Part shown: positions 24,650-32,057 of the stretch, in pieces
How the letters are laid out: every line of letters starts with the position of its first letter
Numbering within the stretch: the stretch's first letter is position 1
DNA from: Firmicutes bacterium ADurb.Bin193
Lineage (GTDB): Bacteria > Bacillota > Clostridia > Monoglobales > Firm-18
NCBI GenBank assembly: GCA_002070105.1
Contig: MWCQ01000006.1
Location: 1 to 35,650, forward strand
Direction: 5' to 3'
Length of the DNA stretch: 35,650 bases
Position numbers and translations under genes: made by a program
Notes under the pieces: model-generated
What the model was told of the DNA's origin: nothing
Seen by the model: only the letters and a program-made list of their open reading frames with translations
Database searches by the model: none

Positions 24650-25306
24650 TTACTTTGCCGCCCAAATAAACCCACGACGCATAAGCTCTTTAGCCTCGGG
24701 ACAGTCAAAAACACTTGCGACATGACCTAAGCTGTTGTAAAACACCTTCCCATCGCCCCATCTTTTTGTGTAAACGACAGGGACATCAACCGATCCGTTT
24801 GCCGAATGAGGTCCATCTATGACAGGAAACCTTGTTGTCGCTAAAACATTTACGGCAGGGTCAACATGTATGTAATAGTGCTCGGTTTTTACCGTAAAAT
24901 CATTCATTCCTTTTATAATCGCCGAATCGGAGGACTTATTTATATTTACCACATATTCCACGCCGTCTCCGCCCGGGTGTGCAACCCACTGGGAGCCTGT
25001 AATAAACTGCCACAACGGATTTTTCCTGAACGAATCGCACATTCCTCCGTGACAACCCGCCAAACCGACACCGCTTTGAATCGCTGCAGATACATTTTTT
25101 ATATAATCACCGTTTATCTCGCCCATAGTCCAGACAGGAACAATAAGATTAAGCCCCAAAAGCATATCCGTATCATCGAAAATATCCAAAGTATCCGACA
25201 TTTCGACAGTAAAACCTTCATTTAAGAGTAATTGCTTAAAAATTTCTGCTACTTGTTTTGGCTCATGACCGTCCCAGCCACCGTATACAATGAGTGCTTT
25301 TTTCAC
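24650..25306 (-). CDS. ThuA-like (trehalose-utilisation type) domain protein
   Basis: This is a 218-residue cytosolic protein with a class I glutamine-amidotransferase-like fold. Recognisable ThuA segments are ALIVYGGWDGHEPKQVAEIF at the start, GVGLAGCHGGMCDSF around residue 90, and YTKRWGDGKVFYNSLGHV near the end. ThuA takes part in disaccharide oxidation in Sinorhizobium, with an imprecisely defined activity. A GTG start at 25306 follows AAAGGG 8 bases upstream. It is co-transcribed with the downstream Gfo/Idh/MocA gene and divergent from the AraC regulator. Confidence 0.9.
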   Translation of the reverse strand: MKKALIVYGGWDGHEPKQVAEIFKQLLLNEGFTVEMSDTLDIFDDTDMLLGLNLIVPVWTMGEINGDYIKNVSAAIQSGVGLAGCHGGMCDSFRKNPLWQFITGSQWVAHPGGDGVEYVVNINKSSDSAIIKGMNDFTVKTEHYYIHVDPAVNVLATTRFPVIDGPHSANGSVDVPVVYTKRWGDGKVFYNSLGHVASVFDCPEAKELMRRGFIWAAK

Positions 25307-25334
25307 GGATTCATCCCTTTACAAGTTCAGTAAT

Positions 25335-25350
25335 TTTACACTTATGTAAA
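25335..25350. promoter_or_regulatory. Inverted repeat in the thuA leader
   Basis: TTTACA-CTTA-TGTAAA is a perfect six-base inverted repeat just downstream of the thuA -10. It is a possible operator. Confidence 0.35.
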
Positions 25351-25351
25351 A

Positions 25352-25380
25352 AATATATATGTAAGCAGTTGCATAAGCAA
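25352..25380 (-). promoter_or_regulatory. Promoter of thuA-gfo
   Basis: On the minus strand, TTGCTT (25375-25380) and TATATT (25352-25357) are separated by 17 bases. Its -35 directly abuts that of the divergent araC promoter. Confidence 0.55.
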
Positions 25381-25397
25381 GTCATTTGTGATATAAT
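25369..25397 (+). promoter_or_regulatory. Promoter of the AraC-type regulator gene
   Basis: TTGCAT (25369-25374) and TATAAT (25392-25397) are spaced by 17 bases, with an extended TGA before the -10. The two back-to-back -35 boxes form the inverted repeat TTGC-ATAA-GCAA. Confidence 0.7.
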
Positions 25398-25429
25398 TAT
25401 AGACAAAATTCGTGTTTTAGGGTGATAAT

Positions 25430-26194
25430 ATGATAAAATATGAGAAAAATCGTTTCGGAATGGAAAAACCGTTTTCCATACATCGCAATAAAAAAAATAT
25501 ACAATTCGAAGCTCATCTGCACCGATGCTTTGAATTTACATATGTTGAGGATGGGGAGTTAACGGTTGAAATTGAGGGAAAAAGCGAAACAATATCCAAA
25601 GGCTTCGGAGCTTTGATACTACCGAACCAATTGCACTCTTACAAAACGAACTCTTATTCTTTAATAAGCGTTACAATTTTTTCACCGGAAATGGTCGGAC
25701 AATTTACAAAATATCTGGAAAACAACAAGCCGCTCGGCAATATATTTGAAGCGCAGGATCTTGAGATTATTTCCGAGAACGACATAAACAATACTTTTAT
25801 TATTAAATCTTATCTTTATAAAATTTGCGGTCTTTTTACGGAAAAAGTACCTTTTATCGACAGCAGAGAAAAAAAGCATATCAAAAATCTGATGCATGAT
25901 ATGCTTACTTTTATAGATGAAAATTATAAAGACGATTGTTCCCTTAAAACACTTGCAAAAAAAATCGGCTATGATTATGCGTATTTATCAAAGTTTTTTA
26001 TTAAAAGCATAGGAATTAATTTTTCCGAATATGTTAACCAGTACAGAATAGATTACGCCTGTTATCTTTTGAAAAACACAAACGACACGATAACGGAAAT
26101 ATCCCATTCCTGCGGTTTCGGTACGATACGAAGCTTTAACAGGAACTTTATACGGATTTGCGGAATAACCCCGAAGCTTTACAGAAAAGGCTAA
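25430..26194 (+). CDS. AraC-family regulator with cupin sensor domain
   Basis: This is a 254-residue regulator. The N-terminal cupin (about 20-90) holds HLHRCFEFTYVEDGELTVEI and LPNQLHSYKT, the usual sugar-binding barrel. The C-terminal AraC domain has two helix-turn-helix units: CSLKTLAKKIGYDYAYLSKFF, and ITEISHSCGFGTIRSFNRNF ending ITPKLYRKG. It is divergent from thuA-gfo, so it most likely controls them. AGGGTG precedes the ATG. The effector is unknown, presumably a sugar. Confidence 0.95.
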   Translation: MIKYEKNRFGMEKPFSIHRNKKNIQFEAHLHRCFEFTYVEDGELTVEIEGKSETISKGFGALILPNQLHSYKTNSYSLISVTIFSPEMVGQFTKYLENNKPLGNIFEAQDLEIISENDINNTFIIKSYLYKICGLFTEKVPFIDSREKKHIKNLMHDMLTFIDENYKDDCSLKTLAKKIGYDYAYLSKFFIKSIGINFSEYVNQYRIDYACYLLKNTNDTITEISHSCGFGTIRSFNRNFIRICGITPKLYRKG

Positions 26195-26209
26195 AACACA
26201 ATTAATTAT

Positions 26210-27235
26210 TCAATCTGCACTCTTGTTTTTCTTCGGTCCTTTTTCTTTAGGTAGAAGGTTCGACTTTTGTCCCGCAAAATTTTTATTCTCATTCTCTTTA
26301 TTTGATTTATTTACATCTTTAGCTTTTTCTTCGGTCTTTTCTTCTTTTATTTCTTTAACTTTTTCGGTATTTTGCCCGTTTTCGGGGGGACTGCTTTGTT
26401 CCTGTGTCAAAGCGTTTTTTTGCTTGCTTTTATCAGCGCTGTTCTCTTTTGAACTTTCGCCTTTGTTATCCAGTTTGGTGTCGTCTTTATTTTTTTGTAC
26501 ACCGTTGCTGTTTGACGGTTGGTCTTTTTTCGGAGAATTGTCCGGCTTGTTTTTTTCTTTTATTTCTCTTTTTATTTGTCCGTTTGAAATCCCCTCAAGC
26601 TTATCGGCGTTTTCTTCTATACTTCCGCCGTTTGTTTCGGAATACTCTCTTAATGCCTTAAGTCTGCCCACAGAGATCCCAAGCTCCTTTGCTTGTAGGG
26701 CATCTTCGTTGTTTGCCTGTTCGACATAAACCTCTATTTGTTGCTTTGCAAACGGCTTAACACTTTTTTCAACAAGGCTTGTTATTTTTTCGTCCTCGGA
26801 AGCAACATTAATTTCAACGCTGTTTTCTCCCGGAACAAGAAAGCCCATAGCCTCGGCGTTTTCGATAATCGAGCTGATACACTTTTCGATATTTTGGGAT
26901 TTGATATTCCCTGTCGCAAGAAGCGCCTTTGCATCATCATTAAGCGGCCTTATTTTGATTACCATGTCAAATCTGTTAATATCAAGCTGAAAGCTGGGAT
27001 TTATATCGATGCTCAGATAGCTGACGGGAGTACTGTAAGCGCTTATACCCGAAAAGCCGAGCAGCAGACATAAAACGAAAGATGCAACCATTGCGCCGTA
27101 TTTTATAAATGTCGTCTTCGCACAGCTTACCGTTTGACCAATCGAATAATTTTTATTGCGGAGTTTAACAAATTCTCCGTCCCGGGTTATCATCACAGCG
27201 TTTCTGCCTTTAATATCAGCAATGATTCCTTTCAT
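26210..27235 (-). CDS. rsgI: RsgI-type membrane anti-sigma factor
   Basis: RsgI binds and inhibits SigI until an outside signal arrives. The 341-residue protein starts with the RsgI_N domain (MKGIIADIKGRNAVMITRDG, about 1-50) and has one membrane helix (about 52-72). An extracytoplasmic domain opens SYLSIDINPSFQLDINRFD, as in other RsgI proteins. The last 130 residues are low-complexity and rich in Lys, Glu, Asn and Ser. No carbohydrate-binding module or hydrolase domain follows, unlike many cellulosomal RsgI proteins. GGAGG precedes the ATG, and the gene lies 3 bases after sigI. Confidence 0.93.
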   Translation of the reverse strand: MKGIIADIKGRNAVMITRDGEFVKLRNKNYSIGQTVSCAKTTFIKYGAMVASFVLCLLLGFSGISAYSTPVSYLSIDINPSFQLDINRFDMVIKIRPLNDDAKALLATGNIKSQNIEKCISSIIENAEAMGFLVPGENSVEINVASEDEKITSLVEKSVKPFAKQQIEVYVEQANNEDALQAKELGISVGRLKALREYSETNGGSIEENADKLEGISNGQIKREIKEKNKPDNSPKKDQPSNSNGVQKNKDDTKLDNKGESSKENSADKSKQKNALTQEQSSPPENGQNTEKVKEIKEEKTEEKAKDVNKSNKENENKNFAGQKSNLLPKEKGPKKNKSAD

Positions 27236-27238
27236 ATT

Positions 27239-27925
27239 CTACGCCTCCCTTACGGCTCTGAAATACTCTGCGATTATCGAATAATCGCCGCTTAAAACCA
27301 CAACAGCAACAATAATATATTTTCTGTGCCGCTCTAAAAGCTTTTTATTTACACCAAGATTTCTGATGATTTCCGATACGGGTACAACCCCCTTTTCTTT
27401 TATATCGGTCAGCGCCTGCTCGTTTTTCAAAATATATCGAATAACGCTGTAACAGGCTTCTTTTGTTTTTTTGGTCTTTGGCGTATCCTTCGGCAAATCC
27501 ATATAGGATATGCCGAATTTTGCAATCTCCCGCTTAATTGCTTCGAGTTCAAAGGCGGTATCGGATATGGGTTCTTTTACAACTCCTATATCAAAATCCG
27601 TTTCGTTCCCGTCGTCATCTGTTGTCGAAAGACTGCTAAAAGGCACCGTGTTTTTGTCCCTGTACAGTTTTCTCAAATGGTCAATCAGCCTGCTTTTTAT
27701 CATCATCGAAGCAAAATCCAAAAAGTGTCCTCTTTCTTCTTCATATTTTGTAATTGCTTCGTTAAAGGCAATAAGGGCGATTGACGCCTCATCATCCGAG
27801 GGTGAAATGTATCGACCGACCGTCTTTTTTGCGCACGATAAAACAAAGCCCGTGTACTCTTCAATCAGAGTATCCCGCTGTGCATTATCATTCTTCGCGC
27901 AAAAAACCCGCTCCTCCAGCCTCAT
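27239..27925 (-). CDS. sigI: RNA polymerase sigma factor SigI
   Basis: This is an alternative sigma factor of about 228 residues. Region 2 reads DEASIALIAFNEAITKYEEERGHFLDFASMMIKSRLIDHLRK, as in SigI proteins. The C-terminal part, PVSEIIRNLGVNKKLLERHRKYIIA, is the SigI-type DNA-binding region and not a sigma-70 region 4. The start is ATG 27925 or 27931; AGGTG favours 27925. SigI responds to heat or polysaccharide depending on species. Its gene is coupled to rsgI and has a sigma-A-type promoter, so initial expression need not be autogenous. Confidence 0.94.
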   Translation of the reverse strand: MRLEERVFCAKNDNAQRDTLIEEYTGFVLSCAKKTVGRYISPSDDEASIALIAFNEAITKYEEERGHFLDFASMMIKSRLIDHLRKLYRDKNTVPFSSLSTTDDDGNETDFDIGVVKEPISDTAFELEAIKREIAKFGISYMDLPKDTPKTKKTKEACYSVIRYILKNEQALTDIKEKGVVPVSEIIRNLGVNKKLLERHRKYIIVAVVVLSGDYSIIAEYFRAVREA

Positions 27926-27959
27926 ATCCATCACCTGTTTTCCACAGTTCTTAATGTCA

Positions 27960-27988
27960 ATTATACCAAACCGGATACCACCGGTCAA
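27960..27988 (-). promoter_or_regulatory. Sigma-A promoter of sigI-rsgI
   Basis: On the minus strand, TTGACC (27983-27988) and TATAAT (27960-27965) are separated by exactly 17 bases. The spacer region contains the inverted repeat ACCGG/CCGGT, which may be an operator. Confidence 0.75.
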
Positions 27989-28031
27989 CAAAGCCCTTAC
28001 CGCCGTACCGTTTATAATTGCGGCGTTTAAA

Positions 28032-28065
28032 TAAAAAGCGGCAGACTTTTTTAATTATCTGCCGC
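28032..28065 (-). terminator. Terminator of the Pro/Glu-repeat protein gene
   Basis: On the minus strand, GCGGCAGA pairs perfectly with TCTGCCGC around a 12-base loop and is followed by TTTTTATTT. Confidence 0.85.
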
Positions 28066-28085
28066 AAAGTGAGGAATTATGAGTG

Positions 28086-28973
28086 TTACTCAATTATTAT
28101 AGTCTGGCTTTCTTCGTCCCACTCCACTCCCATATTAAACGCCTCGAATATAAATCTGACGGGGACAAGCGTACGGTTCTTTACAATGGCAGGGGGAGTG
28201 TCAAGCTCGTATTTCTTTCCGTTCACCGTTGCAATTTTGTTGTCAATCTGCATTACAATTATATTATCTTCTTTTGTGATTGTTACCGTCTTTGTTTCTT
28301 CATCCCATGCGACATCTGCACCGAAGGTTTCGACAATCGCCCGAATCGGGGCAAGCGTTCTGCCGTTTTCAATGATTGGCTTTACACCGTCATATTTGTC
28401 AAAATCTACCGCAATGCCTCTTACAAAAACACCAATCGAATAATCCTTAAGCTCCTTTTTGACTTCGGCAATTTGCTTTAATATTTCTTTTTTGTCTTCG
28501 ACATCCGCGTCCTTAAAAAGCGATTTTAAGTCCTTTATATACTCTTTTGCTTCTGTTCTGACTTCCTTACGCTCCTCTATTTTTGCCTTAAGCAGTTCCT
28601 TGTTTACTTTGCTTTTACCGTTGTTAGACTTGTCACCTTGGTCAGGCGATTCGGAAGGCTCAGGCGATTCGGAAGGCTCGGGTGTTTCGGTAGGCTCGGG
28701 TGATTCCGTTGGCTCGGGTGATTCCGTTGGCTCGGGTGATTCCGTAGGTTCGGGCGTTTCCGTAGGCTCCGGTGTTTCCGTAGGTTCGGGCGTCTCCGTA
28801 GGCTCCGGTGATTCCGTAGGTTCCGGTGTTTCCGTTGGCTCCGGTGTTTCAACACTTGTGATAGTATTATTCTTATGTATCGGCGTATTCTTTTCGGTAT
28901 CTCTCTTTGCGAAAACACTCATTGTAGATATGCAAAATGTCATAATGATAAGGATGGTAACAGCTCTTTTCAT
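28086..28973 (-). CDS. Secreted protein with Pro/Glu repeats and a copper-amine-oxidase-N-like (stalk) domain
   Basis: This is a 295-residue exported protein with a signal peptide (VTILIIMTFCISTMSVFA). Twelve copies of a six-residue unit (TETPEP or TESPEP, two ending units SESPEP and SESPDQ; residues 41-112) follow. A charged helical segment comes next, then a C-terminal copper_amine_oxidase_N-type domain (PF07833-like) with NGRTLAPIRAIVETFGADVAWDEE and NRTLVPVRFIFEAFNMGVEW. Such domains are common on clostridial surface proteins and do not imply oxidase activity. The repeat probably acts as a spacer through the wall. It lies just upstream of sigI in the same direction, ends in a terminator, and has a candidate SigI-type promoter. 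Confidence 0.9.
   Translation of the reverse strand: MKRAVTILIIMTFCISTMSVFAKRDTEKNTPIHKNNTITSVETPEPTETPEPTESPEPTETPEPTETPEPTETPEPTESPEPTESPEPTESPEPTETPEPSESPEPSESPDQGDKSNNGKSKVNKELLKAKIEERKEVRTEAKEYIKDLKSLFKDADVEDKKEILKQIAEVKKELKDYSIGVFVRGIAVDFDKYDGVKPIIENGRTLAPIRAIVETFGADVAWDEETKTVTITKEDNIIVMQIDNKIATVNGKKYELDTPPAIVKNRTLVPVRFIFEAFNMGVEWDEESQTIIIE
28638..28853 (-). repeat. Twelve tandem 18-base repeats encoding the Pro/Glu spacer
   Basis: An 18-base unit encodes TE(T/S)PEP. The units differ mainly at third codon positions and at the ACC/TCC-type Thr/Ser choice, so the array is old enough to have diverged but can still slip or recombine. Confidence 0.92.
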
Positions 28974-29016
28974 TTTAATTCATCTCCATTCGATAATATA
29001 TGAATCTAATATATAA

Positions 29017-29045
29017 TTCGCAGACTACACCGCTGAAATGGGGGT
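29017..29045 (-). promoter_or_regulatory. Candidate SigI-type promoter of the Pro/Glu-repeat protein
   Basis: On the minus strand, ACCCCC (29040-29045) and CGAA (29017-29020) are separated by 19 bases and lie 44 bases upstream of the ATG. ACCCCC and CGAA are the -35 and -10 elements I remember for Bacillus SigI promoters. No good sigma-A pair was seen here. Confidence 0.4.
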
Positions 29046-29135
29046 GAATTAAAAATTATGCTTAAAAACAGGGTGCTAAATCGCATGACGGAAAAAAGAC
29101 AAGTATTATCTTCGGTTTTTGTTCTGGGATTGGTA

Positions 29136-29339
29136 TCACTCCTCCGAGAATGAGAAAAGCTCATCAATCGTTGTGCCCAGCGCCCTTGCAATATCATACG
29201 CAAGTTTAAGCGAGGGATTGTACCTTCCGTTTTCAAGATGGACGATTGTTTCGCGCCTTACTCCCACAATTTTCGCAAGAGAATCCTGTGTAATGTCTCT
29301 TTTCGCCCTGTACTCTTTGATTTTTGTTGTCATTTTCAT
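29136..29339 (-). CDS. Small XRE-family transcriptional regulator
   Basis: This is a 67-residue protein consisting almost only of a Cro/CI-type helix-turn-helix: [44 protein letters not shown], ending [10 protein letters not shown]. This short type is common beside small membrane proteins in Firmicutes. Its start overlaps the stop of the upstream gene (AAATGA), so translation is coupled. ATG 29333 is an alternative start. A palindrome over the operon's -10 is its likely operator. Confidence 0.93.
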   Translation of the reverse strand: MKMTTKIKEYRAKRDITQDSLAKIVGVRRETIVHLENGRYNPSLKLAYDIARALGTTIDELFSFSEE

Positions 29340-29677
29340 TTATATATCACGCTACCCTTTTTTTCATAAATTGCAAGGGATATGGAAAATATTAAAAGCT
29401 GTATGGCAAAGTTTGCGGCAAAGCCGAATGCAAACATCTCCGGAATAGAGGTAAACGCCCCCGCAACAATAATTACGGGATAGATAAACAGCCCTGCGAA
29501 AAATGCGTTTTTCGCGGCTTTGTTAACATTCTGAACAAACATCTCGTCAGGGATAATTCTAAAAAAACTGATGAAGCCGAAAAACCCGTAAAAGCCATAA
29601 AATCCGGGATTGTCTGTAACCAATCCCAAAAGTCCCAAAAAACCCAAGAGTCATAAAAAACCAAGTTTGTTTTTCAC
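29336..29677 (-). pseudogene. Small DUF3796-like membrane protein gene interrupted by an in-frame TGA
   Basis: GTG at 29677 has GGAGG 8 bases upstream and reads VKNKLGFL, then TGA at 29651-29653. The same frame then continues LLGFLGLLGLVTDNPGFYGF to the stop at 29336, giving a normal two-to-three-helix membrane protein. The repeated LGFLG pattern predicts Gly at the stop, so one base change (GGA to TGA) would explain it. Reinitiation at TTG 29647 is possible but lacks a ribosome site. The family (DUF3796-type, usually paired with an XRE regulator) is from memory. Whether the protein is made is uncertain. Confidence 0.75.
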
Positions 29678-29715
29678 AATAACAACCTCCGATTAGTTAT
29701 ATATTTTTAACTTTA

Positions 29716-29751
29716 TGTTATAATTATATAACATTGCAGGCTTGATGTCAA
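29716..29751 (-). promoter_or_regulatory. Perfect-consensus sigma-A promoter with operator palindrome for the membrane protein/XRE operon
   Basis: On the minus strand, TTGACA (29746-29751) and TATAAT (29723-29728) are separated by 17 bases, matching consensus in all twelve positions. A perfect seven-base inverted repeat, TGTTATA-TAAT-TATAACA (29716-29733), covers the -10. This is a natural site for autorepression by the small XRE protein. Confidence 0.75.
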
Positions 29752-29768
29752 TATAAATCTGTAAAAAA

Positions 29769-29820
29769 ATACTGCTGATTTTTTGGGGTTTTTAAATAAA
29801 AGCCCAAAAATCAGCAGTAT
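29769..29820 (-). terminator. Terminator of the permease-HlyD-SLH operon
   Basis: ATACTGCTGATTTTT-GGG pairs with CCC-AAAAATCAGCAGTAT over about 18 bases, with a large AT-rich loop. On the minus strand it is followed by a run of seven T residues. Confidence 0.88.
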
Positions 29821-29850
29821 CAGCTTTTGTGACTTTATTAGATCTTCGTA

Positions 29851-32055
29851 TTAGTTCGTAACAACCAGAACCCTTATTCTTCCTCCGCTCTGCATTGTTT
29901 TGTCGCAGTACGCCGTAACCGTATAGTTATTTGACATAACCTCGCTAAGAGGAATTACCTCGTAATCAAGACTTGCATCGGTTGTTTTTTTGTAAACGAC
30001 GACCTTGTCGCTTAAGGGAAATTTTGAATTCACCGTATACACAAAATTATTGTCAATGTTTTTTACGCTGTCGGGAAGCGCCGTGAGCGGTTTAATTCCC
30101 TTAAGCTCCTGCCCCTCAAAGTCAAAAAGGGCGGGCTGGCCGCCATATACCTGATAAATTACCGAAACGGTATTGATATGCCTTTTTTCTCCCCCGACCA
30201 AAAGGTCATACTCACCCATAAGCATCATTCCGCCCGACTGGTTAACCGCCTTGGTAACCAGACCGAAACTAAACATATCGTTTGTAACATTATTAAGAAT
30301 CAAAACGGAAATTTTGCCCTTTTCATTGTTCTCGGCATATAAGATTTTATCCCGACTAATTTCAACGCCATCAAGTCTTTGCGGAAAAATTCTTACATAT
30401 TTCCCGATTCGGTATTGTTCATAGCGCGCGGTATCCAGAATTTTAATGTCGGAGGCAAGCATGGCTTTGCCAAGCGTCTTATTCCCCCAGTCAAACCTTC
30501 CAGCTAATGTGTTCGACGGGTTTTTTACGGTTAGCACCGCCTTTCCGCCCGAAAACGAAAAGTAAACGAGTTTTCCTTTGTATGTGCCGTAATCCTTGTC
30601 CGTGCCGTATTCGATTTCACTTCCGTCGGGCATAGCAAGCGTTGCGATGTATCTGTAAACCTTTTCGCCTTTTTCGTTGGTATTTTCTTTAAGTCCCGTG
30701 TTTATAAGATAAGCCACCTGATTGTCTGTTGCAACCGTGGTCAGCACATCCGCAATTTTATCGTCCTTGCCGAATAAAACAGTAACGGGATCCCCGAATT
30801 TTATCCCGCCGTCCGACGAAAGCTTGTTAAACGCCGCAATAGAGCCTATTTCATAGGATTCGCCCGACAGTATAATTTTTGTGGGATTGTCCTTGTTCGG
30901 GAGGGCGTTTTCATAAATCCCCGTCTTCTTTTTGGTATAAGCCAGCACGGTATTGCTCTGCTTAATGTAATAACAGATGTCATAATCCCGTATTGCAGAA
31001 GCATCGGAGGGTATTCCGTCCCGAATTATCTTTGTATTTGCGTCTATTCCGAATGCACTCATAAAGCTTGAGCCATAGTTTGTCACGGGCCCCTCGATTA
31101 CATCCTTTTCAATGCTTATATACTCCGTTTTGCTGTTTATGTCTTTATACAGGGTAATTCTGTCGCCTGTTTTTATATCGCTTTTAACAGCCTGATAACT
31201 GCTTTGTACTTCACCCGAAAACACCTTTACATCGTCCTCTATTTCAATTTGCATATCATTGTCAAAGGTTGCAATCCCTCCCGGAAGAACCGCTTTGACC
31301 ACATAGCTCTGTAAAATCTGCTCCTTCGGCAAAAACGCCGCGATATTGTCATATTCGTCAACAATTAAGTCGCCGCATTTTAAAATATCGCTCTCGCTAA
31401 ATCTGTCACCCTTACCGAAGATCCCTGCCGAGGTTAAAACCTTATCACGGGATGTTGTTTTGTCAGTCATTATAACGGCGTTTTGAAAATAGCGGTAATT
31501 CAGCGTTTCGATATAGTATCTGCTGTCGTTTTTCGGCTTAATAAGCAATGAGTTTTGTACCATAATCGCGGCATCGCCTCTTAAAAGGCTTGCGCCCGCA
31601 GTCGCAGTAACATTGTTTAATATCCCCGCATTTTTTGCGGCATTTATTTGTGCCGTAGCCCAGTCGCCGCCCGGACTTGTTTCATACTTTAACAAATTCA
31701 GTAAAACCTTGCATGCTTCCTCGTAGGTTACCTCCTTTTCAGGCTTGAAGGTTCCGTCGGGATAACCTGACAAAAGCCCGATTTCCGTCGCGTATGCGAT
31801 ATATGAGGCCGCCCAGTGAGTATGCGGGACATCGCCGTAGGGCGATACGCTTTTGTAGGGCGTAAACTCTCTGTCTACCATTGTAACAACAATTTTCGCA
31901 AACTGGGAACGCGTAAGGCTGTCGCCCTCGCCGAAGTTTCCGTCATCATAGCCCGTCATAATACCAAGCGATTTTACCAGATCATAATCTTTTGCAAAAA
32001 CGCCCGCAGGCATAATCAGAAGGCATATTATTACCAAGCTAATTAGTTTTTTCAT
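29851..32055 (-). CDS. SLH-domain cell-surface protein
   Basis: This is a 734-residue exported protein with a signal peptide (MKKLISLVIICLLIMPAGVFA). Three N-terminal SLH repeats follow: residues about 22-62 (LGIMTGYDDGNFGEGDSLTR), 65-125 (DVPHTHWAASYIAYA, LLSGYPDGTFKPEKEVT) and 126-173 (a divergent copy). They bind pyruvylated wall polymer. The remaining 550 residues are beta-rich and unassigned, ending YTVTAYCDKTMQSGGRIRVLVV. They resemble in style the 669-residue protein at 11978-13987. It starts 2 bases after the HlyD stop, so it is co-expressed with the exporter and may be its cargo or its wall-anchored outer part. Confidence 0.92.
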   Translation of the reverse strand: MKKLISLVIICLLIMPAGVFAKDYDLVKSLGIMTGYDDGNFGEGDSLTRSQFAKIVVTMVDREFTPYKSVSPYGDVPHTHWAASYIAYATEIGLLSGYPDGTFKPEKEVTYEEACKVLLNLLKYETSPGGDWATAQINAAKNAGILNNVTATAGASLLRGDAAIMVQNSLLIKPKNDSRYYIETLNYRYFQNAVIMTDKTTSRDKVLTSAGIFGKGDRFSESDILKCGDLIVDEYDNIAAFLPKEQILQSYVVKAVLPGGIATFDNDMQIEIEDDVKVFSGEVQSSYQAVKSDIKTGDRITLYKDINSKTEYISIEKDVIEGPVTNYGSSFMSAFGIDANTKIIRDGIPSDASAIRDYDICYYIKQSNTVLAYTKKKTGIYENALPNKDNPTKIILSGESYEIGSIAAFNKLSSDGGIKFGDPVTVLFGKDDKIADVLTTVATDNQVAYLINTGLKENTNEKGEKVYRYIATLAMPDGSEIEYGTDKDYGTYKGKLVYFSFSGGKAVLTVKNPSNTLAGRFDWGNKTLGKAMLASDIKILDTARYEQYRIGKYVRIFPQRLDGVEISRDKILYAENNEKGKISVLILNNVTNDMFSFGLVTKAVNQSGGMMLMGEYDLLVGGEKRHINTVSVIYQVYGGQPALFDFEGQELKGIKPLTALPDSVKNIDNNFVYTVNSKFPLSDKVVVYKKTTDASLDYEVIPLSEVMSNNYTVTAYCDKTMQSGGRIRVLVVTN

Positions 32056-32057
32056 AG

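Noticed and set aside
26223-26729. 168-codon plus-strand Phe/Ser-rich frame
   Set aside because: It is the antisense of the Lys/Glu-rich tail of rsgI, where AAA/GAA codons read as TTT/TTC.
28638-28853. Tandem repeats as a possible CRISPR array
   Set aside because: Units are 18 bases with no unique spacers and encode a continuous Pro/Glu peptide.
28459-29016. 185-codon plus-strand frame with Gly-Ser-Gly repeats
   Set aside because: It is the opposite strand of the 18-bp repeat array; the minus strand has a signal peptide, a domain, a promoter and a terminator.
29473-29664. 63-codon minus-strand frame overlapping the broken membrane-protein gene
   Set aside because: It is another frame of the same DNA, Trp/Phe-rich by frame-shifting of the LGFLG repeat, with no proper ribosome site.
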